From the NCBI GenBank assembly GCA_946478635.1, contig CAMLCX010000033.1, forward strand, positions 1-18,041: a stretch of 18,041 nucleotides of DNA. The letters are read 5' to 3'. Source of the DNA: an uncultured Pseudomonadota bacterium (GTDB taxonomy: Bacteria; Desulfobacterota_B; Binatia; UBA9968). Shown in pieces: positions 1 to 5,816 of the stretch; positions within the stretch are counted from its first letter, which is position 1; each line of letters opens with the position of its first letter. The notes under the pieces are model-generated. The model saw only the letters and a list, made by a program, of their open reading frames with translations, did no database searches and was not told the origin of the DNA. The position numbers and the translations under genes were made by a program.

Positions 1-461
1 GTCGACGCGCCGAAGCGGGTGACGCCGATTCTCTTGCCGCGCAGATCGTTAACCGACTTGATCTCCGGCCGCGCCCAGGCGTCGATGGTGAGCACCGGCA
101 GCGGGCAGGCAATGGCGATCAGATCGCTGCCGGCGAGGCGGCTCGAGATAATCGCGCCGCCGCCGGTGTAACCGATGGGAAATTCACCGGCGAGAATCGC
201 CGAGTTGATCAACGGCGAGCCGCCCATGAAGACGGGAGAAACCTCGAAGCCGTATTTCTGAAATAATTTTTCTTCGATGGCGATGAAAAACGGCAGCGCC
301 GCCCCGGAAATCGGTGTGTAGCCGACGGTGAGCTTTTGCAGATCTTTCTGCGCCGCGTAGGCGGGAAAGCTGAGCGCCAGGAACAGGGCACAGAGAAAGG
401 GCCATTTGATTTGCCGGTCATGGGAACGAGCGTGGGGAGAATACATCATTGTCTTGAACAT
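1..461 (-). CDS. NMT1/SsuA/TauA-type periplasmic substrate-binding protein, 5' part (C-terminus outside window)
   Basis: Reading leftwards from ATG at 461 gives 153 open codons that run off the window edge. The N-terminus (MFKTMMYS...) leads into a hydrophobic signal core (residues about 20-36, WPFLCALFLALSFPAYA) with a likely cleavage after AYA. The mature part begins LTVGYTPISGAALPFFIAIEEKLF, followed by a G-x-SPLINSAILAGEFPIGYTG segment and VNDLRGKRIGVTRFG. This is the usual start of NitT/TauT/NMT1-like binding proteins, which deliver nitrate, sulfonate, pyrimidine precursors or similar ligands to an ABC permease in the periplasm; the ligand cannot be read from this fragment. GGAGA lies 5 nt before the ATG. 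It differs in family from every other SBP here and is the last gene in the direction of transcription. ATGs at codons 5 and 6 are alternative starts. Confidence 0.85.
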   Translation of the reverse strand, partial: MFKTMMYSPHARSHDRQIKWPFLCALFLALSFPAYAAQKDLQKLTVGYTPISGAALPFFIAIEEKLFQKYGFEVSPVFMGGSPLINSAILAGEFPIGYTGGGAIISSRLAGSDLIAIACPLPVLTIDAWARPEIKSVNDLRGKRIGVTRFGAS

Positions 462-519
462 TTTGTCTCCTCAATCGAAAATCATTTGCCTTACTGTTGC
501 CTCGTGCCTCAAGCCTGCC

Positions 520-558
520 TCACCGAATCACCCTGTCCGCCCGCGCCAGCACGCTCGG
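520..558 (-). pseudogene. Orphan SBP 3' tail R1 (SVLARADRVIR*)
   Basis: About 39 bp read PSVLARADRVIR then TGA on the minus strand, matching the last codons of the SBP family, with no SBP body upstream. Homology stops at about 558, just before the higB/higA-like module. A heptad-like run of GCCTCxx units (about 492-520) follows the stop, as at complete gene junctions. Confidence 0.7.
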
Positions 559-614
559 TAAGATCACGCGGCGTCTGCATGTGACTGACCACGCGAGTTC
601 CTTCGCAATCCGAT

Positions 615-643
615 TTGACATAATATACTAATACTCGCATATT
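615..643 (+). promoter_or_regulatory. Possible promoter/operator of the higB/higA-like module
   Basis: TTGACA at 615-620 is followed after 17 bp by CATATT at 638-643. An imperfect inverted repeat with arms AATAT/ATATT covers 622-643, overlapping the proposed -10. This is the arrangement expected for an autoregulatory operator bound by an XRE antitoxin. The TSS would lie almost on the GTG at 651, so the transcript would be nearly leaderless, which lowers confidence. Confidence 0.4.
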
Positions 644-650
644 GTGCCGC

Positions 651-998
651 GTGGACAAGCCGCTGATTTGGCTCGGATCGTCCCGTAGCGCACTTAGAGA
701 ATTTCCCGATGACGCGCGCCGGGTTGCTGGATTTCAGCTGCGTCGTGTCCAGCAGGGGCTTGAGCCGAACGATTAGAAGCCGATGACTACCGTCGGTGTG
801 GGTGTGAAGGAGATCCGCATCCACACGGGGCTCGAGCATCGGGTTCTCTACGTGGCGAGATTTGCGGAAGGAATCTACGTGTTGCACGCCTTCGAGAAGC
901 ACACGAGAAAGACTTCCAAACGCGATACCGATCTTGCGCGCGAGCGTTTCCGCGCATTGATCGAGAATAGACACAGTCAAAAGCCTGGCGAAAGGTAG
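651..998 (+). pseudogene. HigB-like (phage Gp49/RelE-superfamily) toxin, interrupted by an in-frame amber codon
   Basis: From GTG at 651 one frame reads VDKPLIWLGSSRSALREF, then a helix ending QQGLEPND, then TAG at 774-776. The same frame continues KPMTTVGVGVKEIRIHTG, VLYVARFAEGIYVLHAFEK and KTSKRDTDLARER to TAG at 996-998. Both halves match the phage-derived Gp49-like HigB family (PF05973), a ribosome-dependent mRNA endonuclease family. Family members usually read ...DWKPM at the break, so TGG (Trp42) probably became TAG. Reading frame and spacing are otherwise undisturbed, suggesting a recent nonsense mutation. An ATG at 783 could restart a 71-residue C-terminal piece. The antitoxin gene begins 8 nt after the second stop. 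Confidence 0.82.
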
Positions 999-1005
999 AA
1001 CGCAT

Positions 1006-1314
1006 ATGAAACTAAGGATGACGCGATCGACCGGTAACGTTTTCCGGGACGTTGGCTTCTCAGGCGGAGAAGCCGAACATCTGCTCGTACGCGCGGACTT
1101 GCTGATCAAGGTGCAAAAGCTCATCGACTCCAAGCATCTCACCCAAGCGGAATTGGCAAAGGCTCTACGCATTACCCAGCCTCGGGTAAGCGATCTACGT
1201 CGAGGCCGGATCGATCTATTCAGCACTGACGCGCTGATTGACATCCTCGCGCGTCTTGGTGTTCGTGTTCGGTTTGTGTTGAAACCCGACCGTCGAAGGC
1301 TCAAAGCCGCTTGA
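1006..1314 (+). CDS. XRE-family antitoxin (HigA-like, HTH_37 type)
   Basis: This 102-residue protein begins with the family's N-terminal motif MTRSTGNVFRDVGF and carries a helix-turn-helix at about residues 44-66 (HLTQAELAKALRITQPRVSDLRRG). It ends in a short strand, VRVRFVLKP. Toxin-before-antitoxin order and the HTH_37-like N-terminus match phage Gp49/HigB-HTH pairs, in which the antitoxin binds the toxin and represses the operon. Here the toxin frame carries an amber codon, so the antitoxin may persist as a stand-alone repressor or protect against a related toxin elsewhere. AAAGG lies about 10 nt upstream of the ATG, inside the end of the toxin frame. The gene is on the strand opposite to the SBP genes and converges with SBP1, 76 bp away. 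That 76-bp gap shows no clear terminator. Confidence 0.85.
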   Translation: MKLRMTRSTGNVFRDVGFSGGEAEHLLVRADLLIKVQKLIDSKHLTQAELAKALRITQPRVSDLRRGRIDLFSTDALIDILARLGVRVRFVLKPDRRRLKAA

Positions 1315-1390
1315 GCCGCAGCGGTTGGGTGCTCTATTCCGCGATGACGCATGATCTCAGCGAAAATCGTTATCTTGCCTGCGCTGCATC

Positions 1391-2395
1391 TCACCGAATC
1401 ACTCGGTCCGCCCGCGCCAGCACGTTGGGTGGAATGGTCAGGCCGATTTGTTTTGCGGTCTTGAGATTTATGATCAACTGGAACTTAGTCGGTTGCTCCA
1501 CTGGCAATTCCGCGGGCTTCGCCCCCTTCAGGATTTTGTCGACATAGGTCGCCGCGCGGCGAAAGATCTCAAGGTCATTGGCCGAATACGACATCAGTCC
1601 GCCAGCCTCCACCCAACTATTTCCTTCGTACATCGAAGGAAGACGGTTCTTGATGGCGAGATCTGCTACCCGTTTCGAATTACGGAATAGGGGATTACTG
1701 GTAATGGTGATGAGAGCACTCGCACGTGCTTTGAGGGCAGTTTGAAATGCTCCTGCCAAATCAGGGTTAGAACCTCGCATTTCAATGGATTGAACTTGTA
1801 ATTTTAGTGCACGCGCCGCAGTTTCATACTCCCTGAAGCCGATCATCGATACGGACTCGTCCGAGCTTCGAAGAATTGCGACACGCGATAGCCGGGGAAC
1901 TACCTCCGCAAGTAACTCCAGACGCTTGCCGCTGAGATCGCGCTGGAGTGTGGCGAGGCCGGTGATATTGCCGCCGGGGCGCGCCAAGCTGGCAACCAAG
2001 CCGGCCTGCACCGGATCCACTTGGGTAATCATCACGATGGGGATGGTTGTGGTTGCCTTCCTGCCGGCCTCGATCGCGCCGACAAGCGGGAGGACAAGAA
2101 CATCGACCTTGAGCCGCACGAGTTCGGCGACGATGGCTGGGATAGTTTCGAACTTGCCCTCTGCGCCGCGATACTCGATGAGGAAGTTTTTCCCTTCAAT
2201 ATAGCCGCGCTCACGGAGCCCTTGCCGCAGCGCCTCAACATAGGGTCCAGGATTGGAAGGGTCAAAGGTTCCCGATAGGTAACCGATACGCGGGATCTTT
2301 GCCGGTTGCTGCGCGTCGGCGAACACGCAAAGTGCAAGGAGCAAGGCGCAAGGGGTAAGACCGACTACTGACCACGGACGACTGACGACTTTCAT
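1391..2395 (-). CDS. SBP1: ABC transporter substrate-binding protein (ABC_sub_bind/TrpX family)
   Basis: The 334-residue protein has a signal peptide of 28 residues (MKVVSRPWSVVG, then a Leu/Ala core, ADA|QQ). The mature protein starts with the first strand PRIGYLSG and carries the family landmarks GLRERGYIEGKNFLIEYRGAEG, LVRLKVDVLV, DPVQAGLVASLARPGGNITGL, LSGKRLELL, KNRLPSMYEG and GGLMSY, then the near-invariant C-terminal 50 residues ending ADRVIR. It should bind a small ligand in the periplasm for an ABC importer; the ligand is unknown. Its body is closest to SBP9 (shared GLATLQRDL, YExAARxLK, RGxxPDLxG). The start is fixed by GAGGG 7 nt before the ATG. The stop is the first in the array not followed by another SBP. 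Confidence 0.93.
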   Translation of the reverse strand: MKVVSRPWSVVGLTPCALLLALCVFADAQQPAKIPRIGYLSGTFDPSNPGPYVEALRQGLRERGYIEGKNFLIEYRGAEGKFETIPAIVAELVRLKVDVLVLPLVGAIEAGRKATTTIPIVMITQVDPVQAGLVASLARPGGNITGLATLQRDLSGKRLELLAEVVPRLSRVAILRSSDESVSMIGFREYETAARALKLQVQSIEMRGSNPDLAGAFQTALKARASALITITSNPLFRNSKRVADLAIKNRLPSMYEGNSWVEAGGLMSYSANDLEIFRRAATYVDKILKGAKPAELPVEQPTKFQLIINLKTAKQIGLTIPPNVLARADRVIR

Positions 2396-2413
2396 AGAAT
2401 ATCCCTCACGCCT
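2307..2413 (-). repeat. 5' boundary block, copy 1 (partner at 3448-3554)
   Basis: About 107 bp covering the RBS, start codon, signal peptide codons and preceding leader of SBP1 is almost the same as the block at SBP2, with only a handful of substitutions by eye. Within it, 7-bp units of the ACTGACx family (about 2359-2390) encode VVSRPWSVV, and GCGCAAx units encode the Leu/Ala signal core. The bodies of SBP1 and SBP2 are much less alike. Confidence 0.75.
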
Positions 2414-2432
2414 TTCGCCTCACGGCTCACGC

Positions 2433-2475
2433 CTAGCGGATGACTTTGTCCGCCCGCGCGAGCACATTCGGCGGT
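2433..2475 (-). pseudogene. Orphan SBP 3' tail R2 (PPNVLARADKVIR*)
   Basis: The minus strand reads PPNVLARADKVIR then TAG, with no SBP body attached. Heptad-like CTCACGC/CTTTCGC units follow the stop (2405-2433). The flank on the other side (ACCTTCCGATTTT... to SBP2's 3' end) is shared with the flank of R4 at 4676-4740, so R2 and R4 look like copies of one boundary segment. Confidence 0.72.
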
Positions 2476-2543
2476 ACCTTCCGATTTTAGATTTCGGATT
2501 GCGGATGGTTCGACATAGCTCACCACAGGTTTTGGATTGCCGC

Positions 2544-3536
2544 TCATCGAATCACTCGATCTGCCCTGGCTAGTACGTTCGGCGGTATTGTTAATCCGAT
2601 CTGCTTGGCGGCTTTCAAATTTATGACAAATTCAAACTTGGTCGGCTGCTCGACTGGGAGATCGGCGGGCCTGGCGCCTTTGAGAATCTTGTCCACATAA
2701 GTGGCGGCGCGGCGAAACAACTCGGTGATGCTCGCGCCGTAGAACATGAGACCGCCCGCGTCCACGTACTCAGGCTGTCCGTACATCGCCGGCAGCCGAT
2801 TTTTTGCCGCTAGCGCGGCGATCTGCGCGCGTCGCGAATTGACAATCGGCATCGCCGGCACGAGCACCACATCAAAGTTGCCCGCTTGACGGAATGCGTC
2901 CTCGACATCCTTGGGACTTTGCACTTCCAGATATTGCAGTTGAACCTTCAGCGCCCCCGCGGCTTGTTCCGTCTCTCTGCGCATTTGTGCATTTCCTGGC
3001 TCTGCTGAAATACCGAGAAGGGCCACACGCGAGAGCTTGGGCATGATCTCCTTCAGAAGTTCGAGTTGTTTGCCACTCAACTCGGGCGCCAGAATCGACA
3101 GTCCAGTAATGTTCCCGCCCGGCCGAGCTAGGCTGGCGACGAACCCGTTACGAACAGGATCGGTATCCTGCGCCATGATAATTGGAATTGTAAGGTTGGC
3201 TTTCTTCGCCGGTCCGGTCGCCGCCGAACCGCCCGATACGATGACATCGACCTTGAGCCGCGCCAATTCAACCGCCAGCTCCTTAACGCGATCCAGTTTT
3301 CCCTCCGCGTAGCGGTACTCGATCACGATGTTTTTCCCTTCCACATATCCAAGTTTTCGCAGCCCGTCGCGAAAGGCATCGAGCCGAGTAGCGATAGTGG
3401 AAGGGGACGTAGCGCCGAGGAATCCTATTCTTCGCGGCATTGCTGGTTGCTGCGCGTCGGCGAACACGCAAAGCGCAAAGAGCAAGGCGCAAGGGGTAAG
3501 ACCGACTACTGACCACTGACGACTGACTACCTTCAT
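2544..3536 (-). CDS. SBP2: ABC transporter substrate-binding protein (ABC_sub_bind/TrpX family)
   Basis: The 330-residue protein has a signal peptide ending ADA|QQ at residue 28, nearly identical to SBP1's. The mature body is nearest SBP6: both have AQDTDPV-x-NGF, SLARPGGNITGLS, PELSGKQLELLKE and a shortened variable loop before the C-terminal lobe. Landmarks include GLRKLGYVEGKNIVIEYRYAEGK, LARLKVDVIV, KNRLPAMYG and GGLMFYG, then YVDKILKGARPADLPVEQPTKFEFVINLK and a C-terminus ending ADRVIR. Predicted role: periplasmic ligand capture for an ABC importer encoded elsewhere. GAGGG lies 7 nt before the ATG at 3536. Just upstream, orphan tail R3 ends in an ATGA that opens a five-codon mini-ORF whose TGA lies within this Shine-Dalgarno region. 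Confidence 0.93.
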   Translation of the reverse strand: MKVVSRQWSVVGLTPCALLFALCVFADAQQPAMPRRIGFLGATSPSTIATRLDAFRDGLRKLGYVEGKNIVIEYRYAEGKLDRVKELAVELARLKVDVIVSGGSAATGPAKKANLTIPIIMAQDTDPVRNGFVASLARPGGNITGLSILAPELSGKQLELLKEIMPKLSRVALLGISAEPGNAQMRRETEQAAGALKVQLQYLEVQSPKDVEDAFRQAGNFDVVLVPAMPIVNSRRAQIAALAAKNRLPAMYGQPEYVDAGGLMFYGASITELFRRAATYVDKILKGARPADLPVEQPTKFEFVINLKAAKQIGLTIPPNVLARADRVIR

Positions 3537-3554
3537 AGAATATCCCTCACGCCT
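3448..3554 (-). repeat. 5' boundary block, copy 2 (partner at 2307-2413)
   Basis: This copy has the same order of elements as at SBP1: leader with GAGGG, ATG, heptad array of ACTGACx units (about 3500-3530), then GCGCAAx units encoding the signal core. It differs from copy 1 at only a few positions. Confidence 0.75.
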
Positions 3555-3560
3555 TACGCC

Positions 3561-3620
3561 TCATCGAATCACAATGTCCGCCCGCGCCAACACGCTCGGC
3601 GGAATCGTCAGGCCGCTCTG
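3561..3620 (-). pseudogene. Orphan SBP 3' tail R3 (GLTIPPSVLARADIVIR*)
   Basis: Sixty bases read QSGLTIPPSVLARADIVIR then TGA on the minus strand, the last 19 codons of an SBP. Homology ends at about 3620 and vapC's 3' end lies 68 bp further right. Its TGA overlaps an ATG (ATGA), the same coupling signal found between intact SBP genes. Confidence 0.78.
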
Positions 3621-3687
3621 CCGGCTGTCCATGCCACACGACCTTTGTAGGCGGAATCGCCGCATCGTCCCGCTCTGGTTTCGGCAA

Positions 3688-4149
3688 TTAACGGTACTGG
3701 CTAGGGCGCAAAGTTTTAAGCTCGGCGACGGAGAGAAGATGGGGATCCGTGGTGATCAGCAGGTCGGCGTGCTCGGCCAATCCGGTGGCCAGATAAAGGC
3801 CGTCGTTGTAGGAGAAGGCATTTTTCTTCGAATAGTACCTTCGCCTCAACTCGGCGGCATGAATGGCCAATGACGCCGTCACGCTTAAAACGCGCAGGTT
3901 ACTCTCCGCCTCGATAGCTGCCCGGGCGATCTCGAACCCTGCCTTGTCTTCCCTTAGATAGACATAGCGAACTTCGCCCAATAGGATCGCGGTCGAGACA
4001 CAGCGCAGACGTCCATCTTCGACCGCCTTGAGCACTCTTGCCGCGCCCGCAATCTCGTCCTTGGGAGCCCGGGTTGCCTCAGGTATGAGCACGGCGAGAA
4101 ATATATTGGCGTCCAGACAAGCTAGAGTGCGAGAGCTAGCTTCGCTCAT
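3688..4149 (-). CDS. vapC: VapC-like PIN-domain ribonuclease toxin
   Basis: With ATG at 4149 the product is 153 residues, a usual PIN-toxin length. The four acidic PIN residues are visible: Asp13 (CLDANIF), Glu59 (LLGEVRY), Asp about 116 (SYNDGLYLA) and Asp about 135 (LITTDPHLL). These coordinate Mg/Mn for RNA cleavage in this family, whose members typically cut tRNA or rRNA; the target here is unknown. The start overlaps the antitoxin's end by 14 bp, and GGGAAG precedes it directly. A longer open frame to 4230 was not used because it would run deep into vapB. An orphan SBP tail (R3) follows the stop by 68 bp and an SBP 5' remnant lies beyond vapB, so the module sits where an SBP body would be. 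Confidence 0.9.
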   Translation of the reverse strand: MSEASSRTLACLDANIFLAVLIPEATRAPKDEIAGAARVLKAVEDGRLRCVSTAILLGEVRYVYLREDKAGFEIARAAIEAESNLRVLSVTASLAIHAAELRRRYYSKKNAFSYNDGLYLATGLAEHADLLITTDPHLLSVAELKTLRPSQYR

Positions 4150-4384
4150 CTTCCCAGCCTTCTTCGAATTCGCTATGCAAGCGGCGGAAGTCTCCCGGCG
4201 ACAAACGGCTGCCGGCCATCCGCAGGGCATCGGTCAAACGCGGCGGCACTGCTTGAATGCGGTAGGAGCCGTCCGATTGTTGGACGAAAACCAGCATGTC
4301 TCCCACCTTGGCCTTCAAAGCGCGCCGGACTTCTCGGGGGAGTGTGATTTGGTATTTGGCGGTGATCTTCGTACTTGCTGACAT
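4136..4384 (-). CDS. vapB: VapB-like antitoxin (SpoVT/AbrB fold)
   Basis: The 82-residue protein has an AbrB-type DNA-binding swapped-hairpin segment at residues 5-33 (TKITAKYQITLPREVRRALKAKVGD). A linker follows, then an acidic helical C-terminus (SPGDFRRLHSEFEEGWEDERS) of the kind that occludes the PIN active site. The start at 4384 is chosen because AAGGAG lies 9 nt upstream; an in-frame ATG at 4405 would place that Shine-Dalgarno inside the coding region. It is first in the operon and overlaps vapC. It probably represses its own promoter. Confidence 0.88.
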   Translation of the reverse strand: MSASTKITAKYQITLPREVRRALKAKVGDMLVFVQQSDGSYRIQAVPPRLTDALRMAGSRLSPGDFRRLHSEFEEGWEDERS

Positions 4385-4427
4385 TTGGTAAAGCTCCTTA
4401 CACAATTAAAAGCTTCCGATAAACGTA

Positions 4428-4455
4428 ATTATGACGGACAGAATCGCGCTGTCAA
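4428..4455 (-). promoter_or_regulatory. Strong sigma70-type promoter of vapBC
   Basis: On the minus strand TTGACA (4455-4450) and CATAAT (4433-4428) are separated by 16 bp, 11 of 12 consensus positions. The ATG is 44 bp downstream of the -10. An ATAA/TTAT inverted repeat with a 6-bp spacer overlaps the -10 (about 4421-4434) and could be the antitoxin operator. Confidence 0.7.
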
Positions 4456-4489
4456 GCAAGCGCCCGGTGAGTTCCGGAGGGATAAGTAA

Positions 4490-4637
4490 AGCGCAAAGAG
4501 CATGGCGCCGGCAAGAATTGCGGATTGGAGATTGCGGAGTGCGGATTTCACAATGACGGCGCCAGGAAATCGATCAGAATTCCTTCCGTCCTTCTTGACC
4601 CCAAATCCGCAATCCGCAATCCGCGATCCGAAATCAT
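4490..4637 (-). pseudogene. Orphan SBP 5' remnant (leader, heptads and signal-peptide codons, no body)
   Basis: On the minus strand an ATGA coupled to tail R4 opens a 29-codon frame (MISDRGLRIADLG...) that stops at 4548. In another frame the codons for KSALRNLQSAILAGAMLFAL (about 4495-4553) match the signal peptides of SBP3 and SBP7. The usual internal ATG is changed to ACG. Homology breaks after the signal core, about 35 bp before the vapBC promoter. It contains an AATCCGC heptad run at 4602-4633. This is an SBP start from which the body has been lost. Confidence 0.72.
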
Positions 4638-4676
4638 CGAATCACCCGATCCGCCCGCGCCAGCACATTCGGCGGA
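4634..4676 (-). pseudogene. Orphan SBP 3' tail R4 (PPNVLARADRVIR*)
   Basis: The minus strand reads PPNVLARADRVIR then TGA, with GGGTGATT placed 7 nt (after GG) before an ATGA start. It is followed by the body-less 5' remnant at 4490-4637. The opposite flank (4677-4740) is shared with R2's flank and leads into the 3' end of SBP3. Confidence 0.75.
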
Positions 4677-4713
4677 ACCTTCCGATTTTGGATTTCGGAT
4701 TGTGGATTGCCGC

Positions 4714-5787
4714 TCATCGAATCACTCGATCTGCCCTGGCTAAAACGTTGGGTGGAATGGTTAATCCGATCTGCTTCGCCGCTTTTAGATTGATGATGAA
4801 CTCGAACTTCTTCGGCTGCTCGACTGGAAGATCGGCGGGTTTTGCACCTTTGAGGATTTTGTCCACGTAAGTGGCGGCGCGACGGTAGAGATCGCCGATG
4901 AGCGGGCCGTAGGCCATCATGCCTCCTTCTTCGGCAAACTGGCGCGTCGGGTACATGCCGGGAAGGCGATGCTTTAGCGCAAGCTCGACGATGTGTTTGG
5001 AGTGGAGCGTTACGAGTGGATTCAGCACGACCAGGACCGCATTCACTTTTTTTTGCTGCAGCTCGGCAAAACCTTCGTCGATGTCGTCAGCCTTGCGCAA
5101 CTCGACGGGGTGCAGTTGCACTGAAAACGCCTTTGCCGCCGCCTGGGTCTCTTTGAAACCGATGATCGATTCGTCGTCGCGGGAACTCCAGAGCGTCGCA
5201 ATGCGAGTGACCTTCGGAAAAGCTTCTTTGAGAAGCTCGAGGCGCTTGCCGCTCAGGTCTGACGAGAGCACGCTGAGGCCGGTCACGTTGCCGCCCGGCT
5301 TCGCCAGGCTTTCGGCAAGGCCCACGTCCGCGGCGTTGCCGGTGGTGATGACAATCGGGATCGTCCGTGTCGCTTGACGCGCAGCCTGCGCGCTGGTCGA
5401 TGACGTGGTCACGATGACGTCGACACGTGCGCGCACCAGTTCCTCGGCCAGAGCGGATAGCTTGTCGTATCGACCTTCCGCGTAGCGATACTCGAAGATA
5501 ATATTTTTGCCTTCGCGGTAGCCCAGCTCACTGAGACCGCTCTTGAACGCCGGTAAATGGGGTTGGTCTTTTCCGCCCATGAAGAGAATACCGACGCGCG
5601 GCGTATGTGCGGGCTGCTGCGCGCCGCCAGCAGAGCCGAATACCAAGAGCAAGGCGCACATCATAATTGCGAATTGCAGATTGCGGAGTGCGGATTTCAA
5701 TTTCGTGCCGGAATGAGAGCTGACTCGGATTCCTTGCATTGTTCTTCTTCTTGAATCCGCAATCCGCATTCCGAAATCCGCAATCAT
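4714..5787 (-). CDS. SBP3: ABC transporter substrate-binding protein (ABC_sub_bind/TrpX family)
   Basis: From ATG at 5787 the product is 357 residues. The ATG overlaps SBP4's TGA (ATGA), and AAGGTGATC inside SBP4's last codons is a near-perfect Shine-Dalgarno at 7 nt, so I keep this start. Residues 2-16 (IADFGMRIADSRRRT) are translated heptad repeat. ATG at 5739 (MQGIRVSSHSG) would give a more normal signal peptide and is a real alternative. The signal core is MMCALLLVFGSAGGA|QQ. Mature landmarks are PRVGILFMG, GLSELGYREGKNIIFEYRYAEGRYD, SLAKPGGNVTGLSVLSSDLSGKRLELLKE, KHRLPGMYPTRQFAEEGGMMAYG and the common C-terminus. It lacks the DPV motif before the PGGN loop (GNAADVGLAESLAKPGGN), a difference near the presumed ligand cleft. 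It is the last gene of the SBP5-SBP4-SBP3 operon. Confidence 0.9.
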   Translation of the reverse strand: MIADFGMRIADSRRRTMQGIRVSSHSGTKLKSALRNLQFAIMMCALLLVFGSAGGAQQPAHTPRVGILFMGGKDQPHLPAFKSGLSELGYREGKNIIFEYRYAEGRYDKLSALAEELVRARVDVIVTTSSTSAQAARQATRTIPIVITTGNAADVGLAESLAKPGGNVTGLSVLSSDLSGKRLELLKEAFPKVTRIATLWSSRDDESIIGFKETQAAAKAFSVQLHPVELRKADDIDEGFAELQQKKVNAVLVVLNPLVTLHSKHIVELALKHRLPGMYPTRQFAEEGGMMAYGPLIGDLYRRAATYVDKILKGAKPADLPVEQPKKFEFIINLKAAKQIGLTIPPNVLARADRVIR

Positions 5788-5816
5788 TTGATCACCTTGT
5801 CCGCCCGCGCCAGCAC
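5714..5816 (-). repeat. 103-bp boundary repeat, copy 1 (SBP4 tail / SBP3 start)
   Basis: This 103-bp unit runs from inside SBP3's N-terminal codons, through AATCCGC heptads and the ATGA, into SBP4's last codons. By eye it is identical to 10052-10154, and 11183-11285 is a third copy with about eight substitutions. The unit is boundary-shaped, not gene-shaped. Confidence 0.85.

Noticed and set aside
774..776. Amber codon as pyrrolysine or other recoding
   Set aside because: TAG ends other frames in the window normally and Trp, one base away, is expected at this position in the family.
564..1394. Minus-strand open frame of 276 codons opposite the higB/higA-like module
   Set aside because: The plus strand carries recognisable toxin and HTH antitoxin sequence; the minus frame is low-complexity and Arg/Ser-rich without family features.
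4150..4230. N-terminal extension of VapC to 4230
   Set aside because: It lies inside the vapB coding region in another frame; PIN toxins start shortly before the first Asp, as at 4149.
4399..4634. CRISPR-like array in the repeated AATCCGC sequence
   Set aside because: The units are 7 bp with no spacers or cas genes; they are simple heptad tandem repeats.
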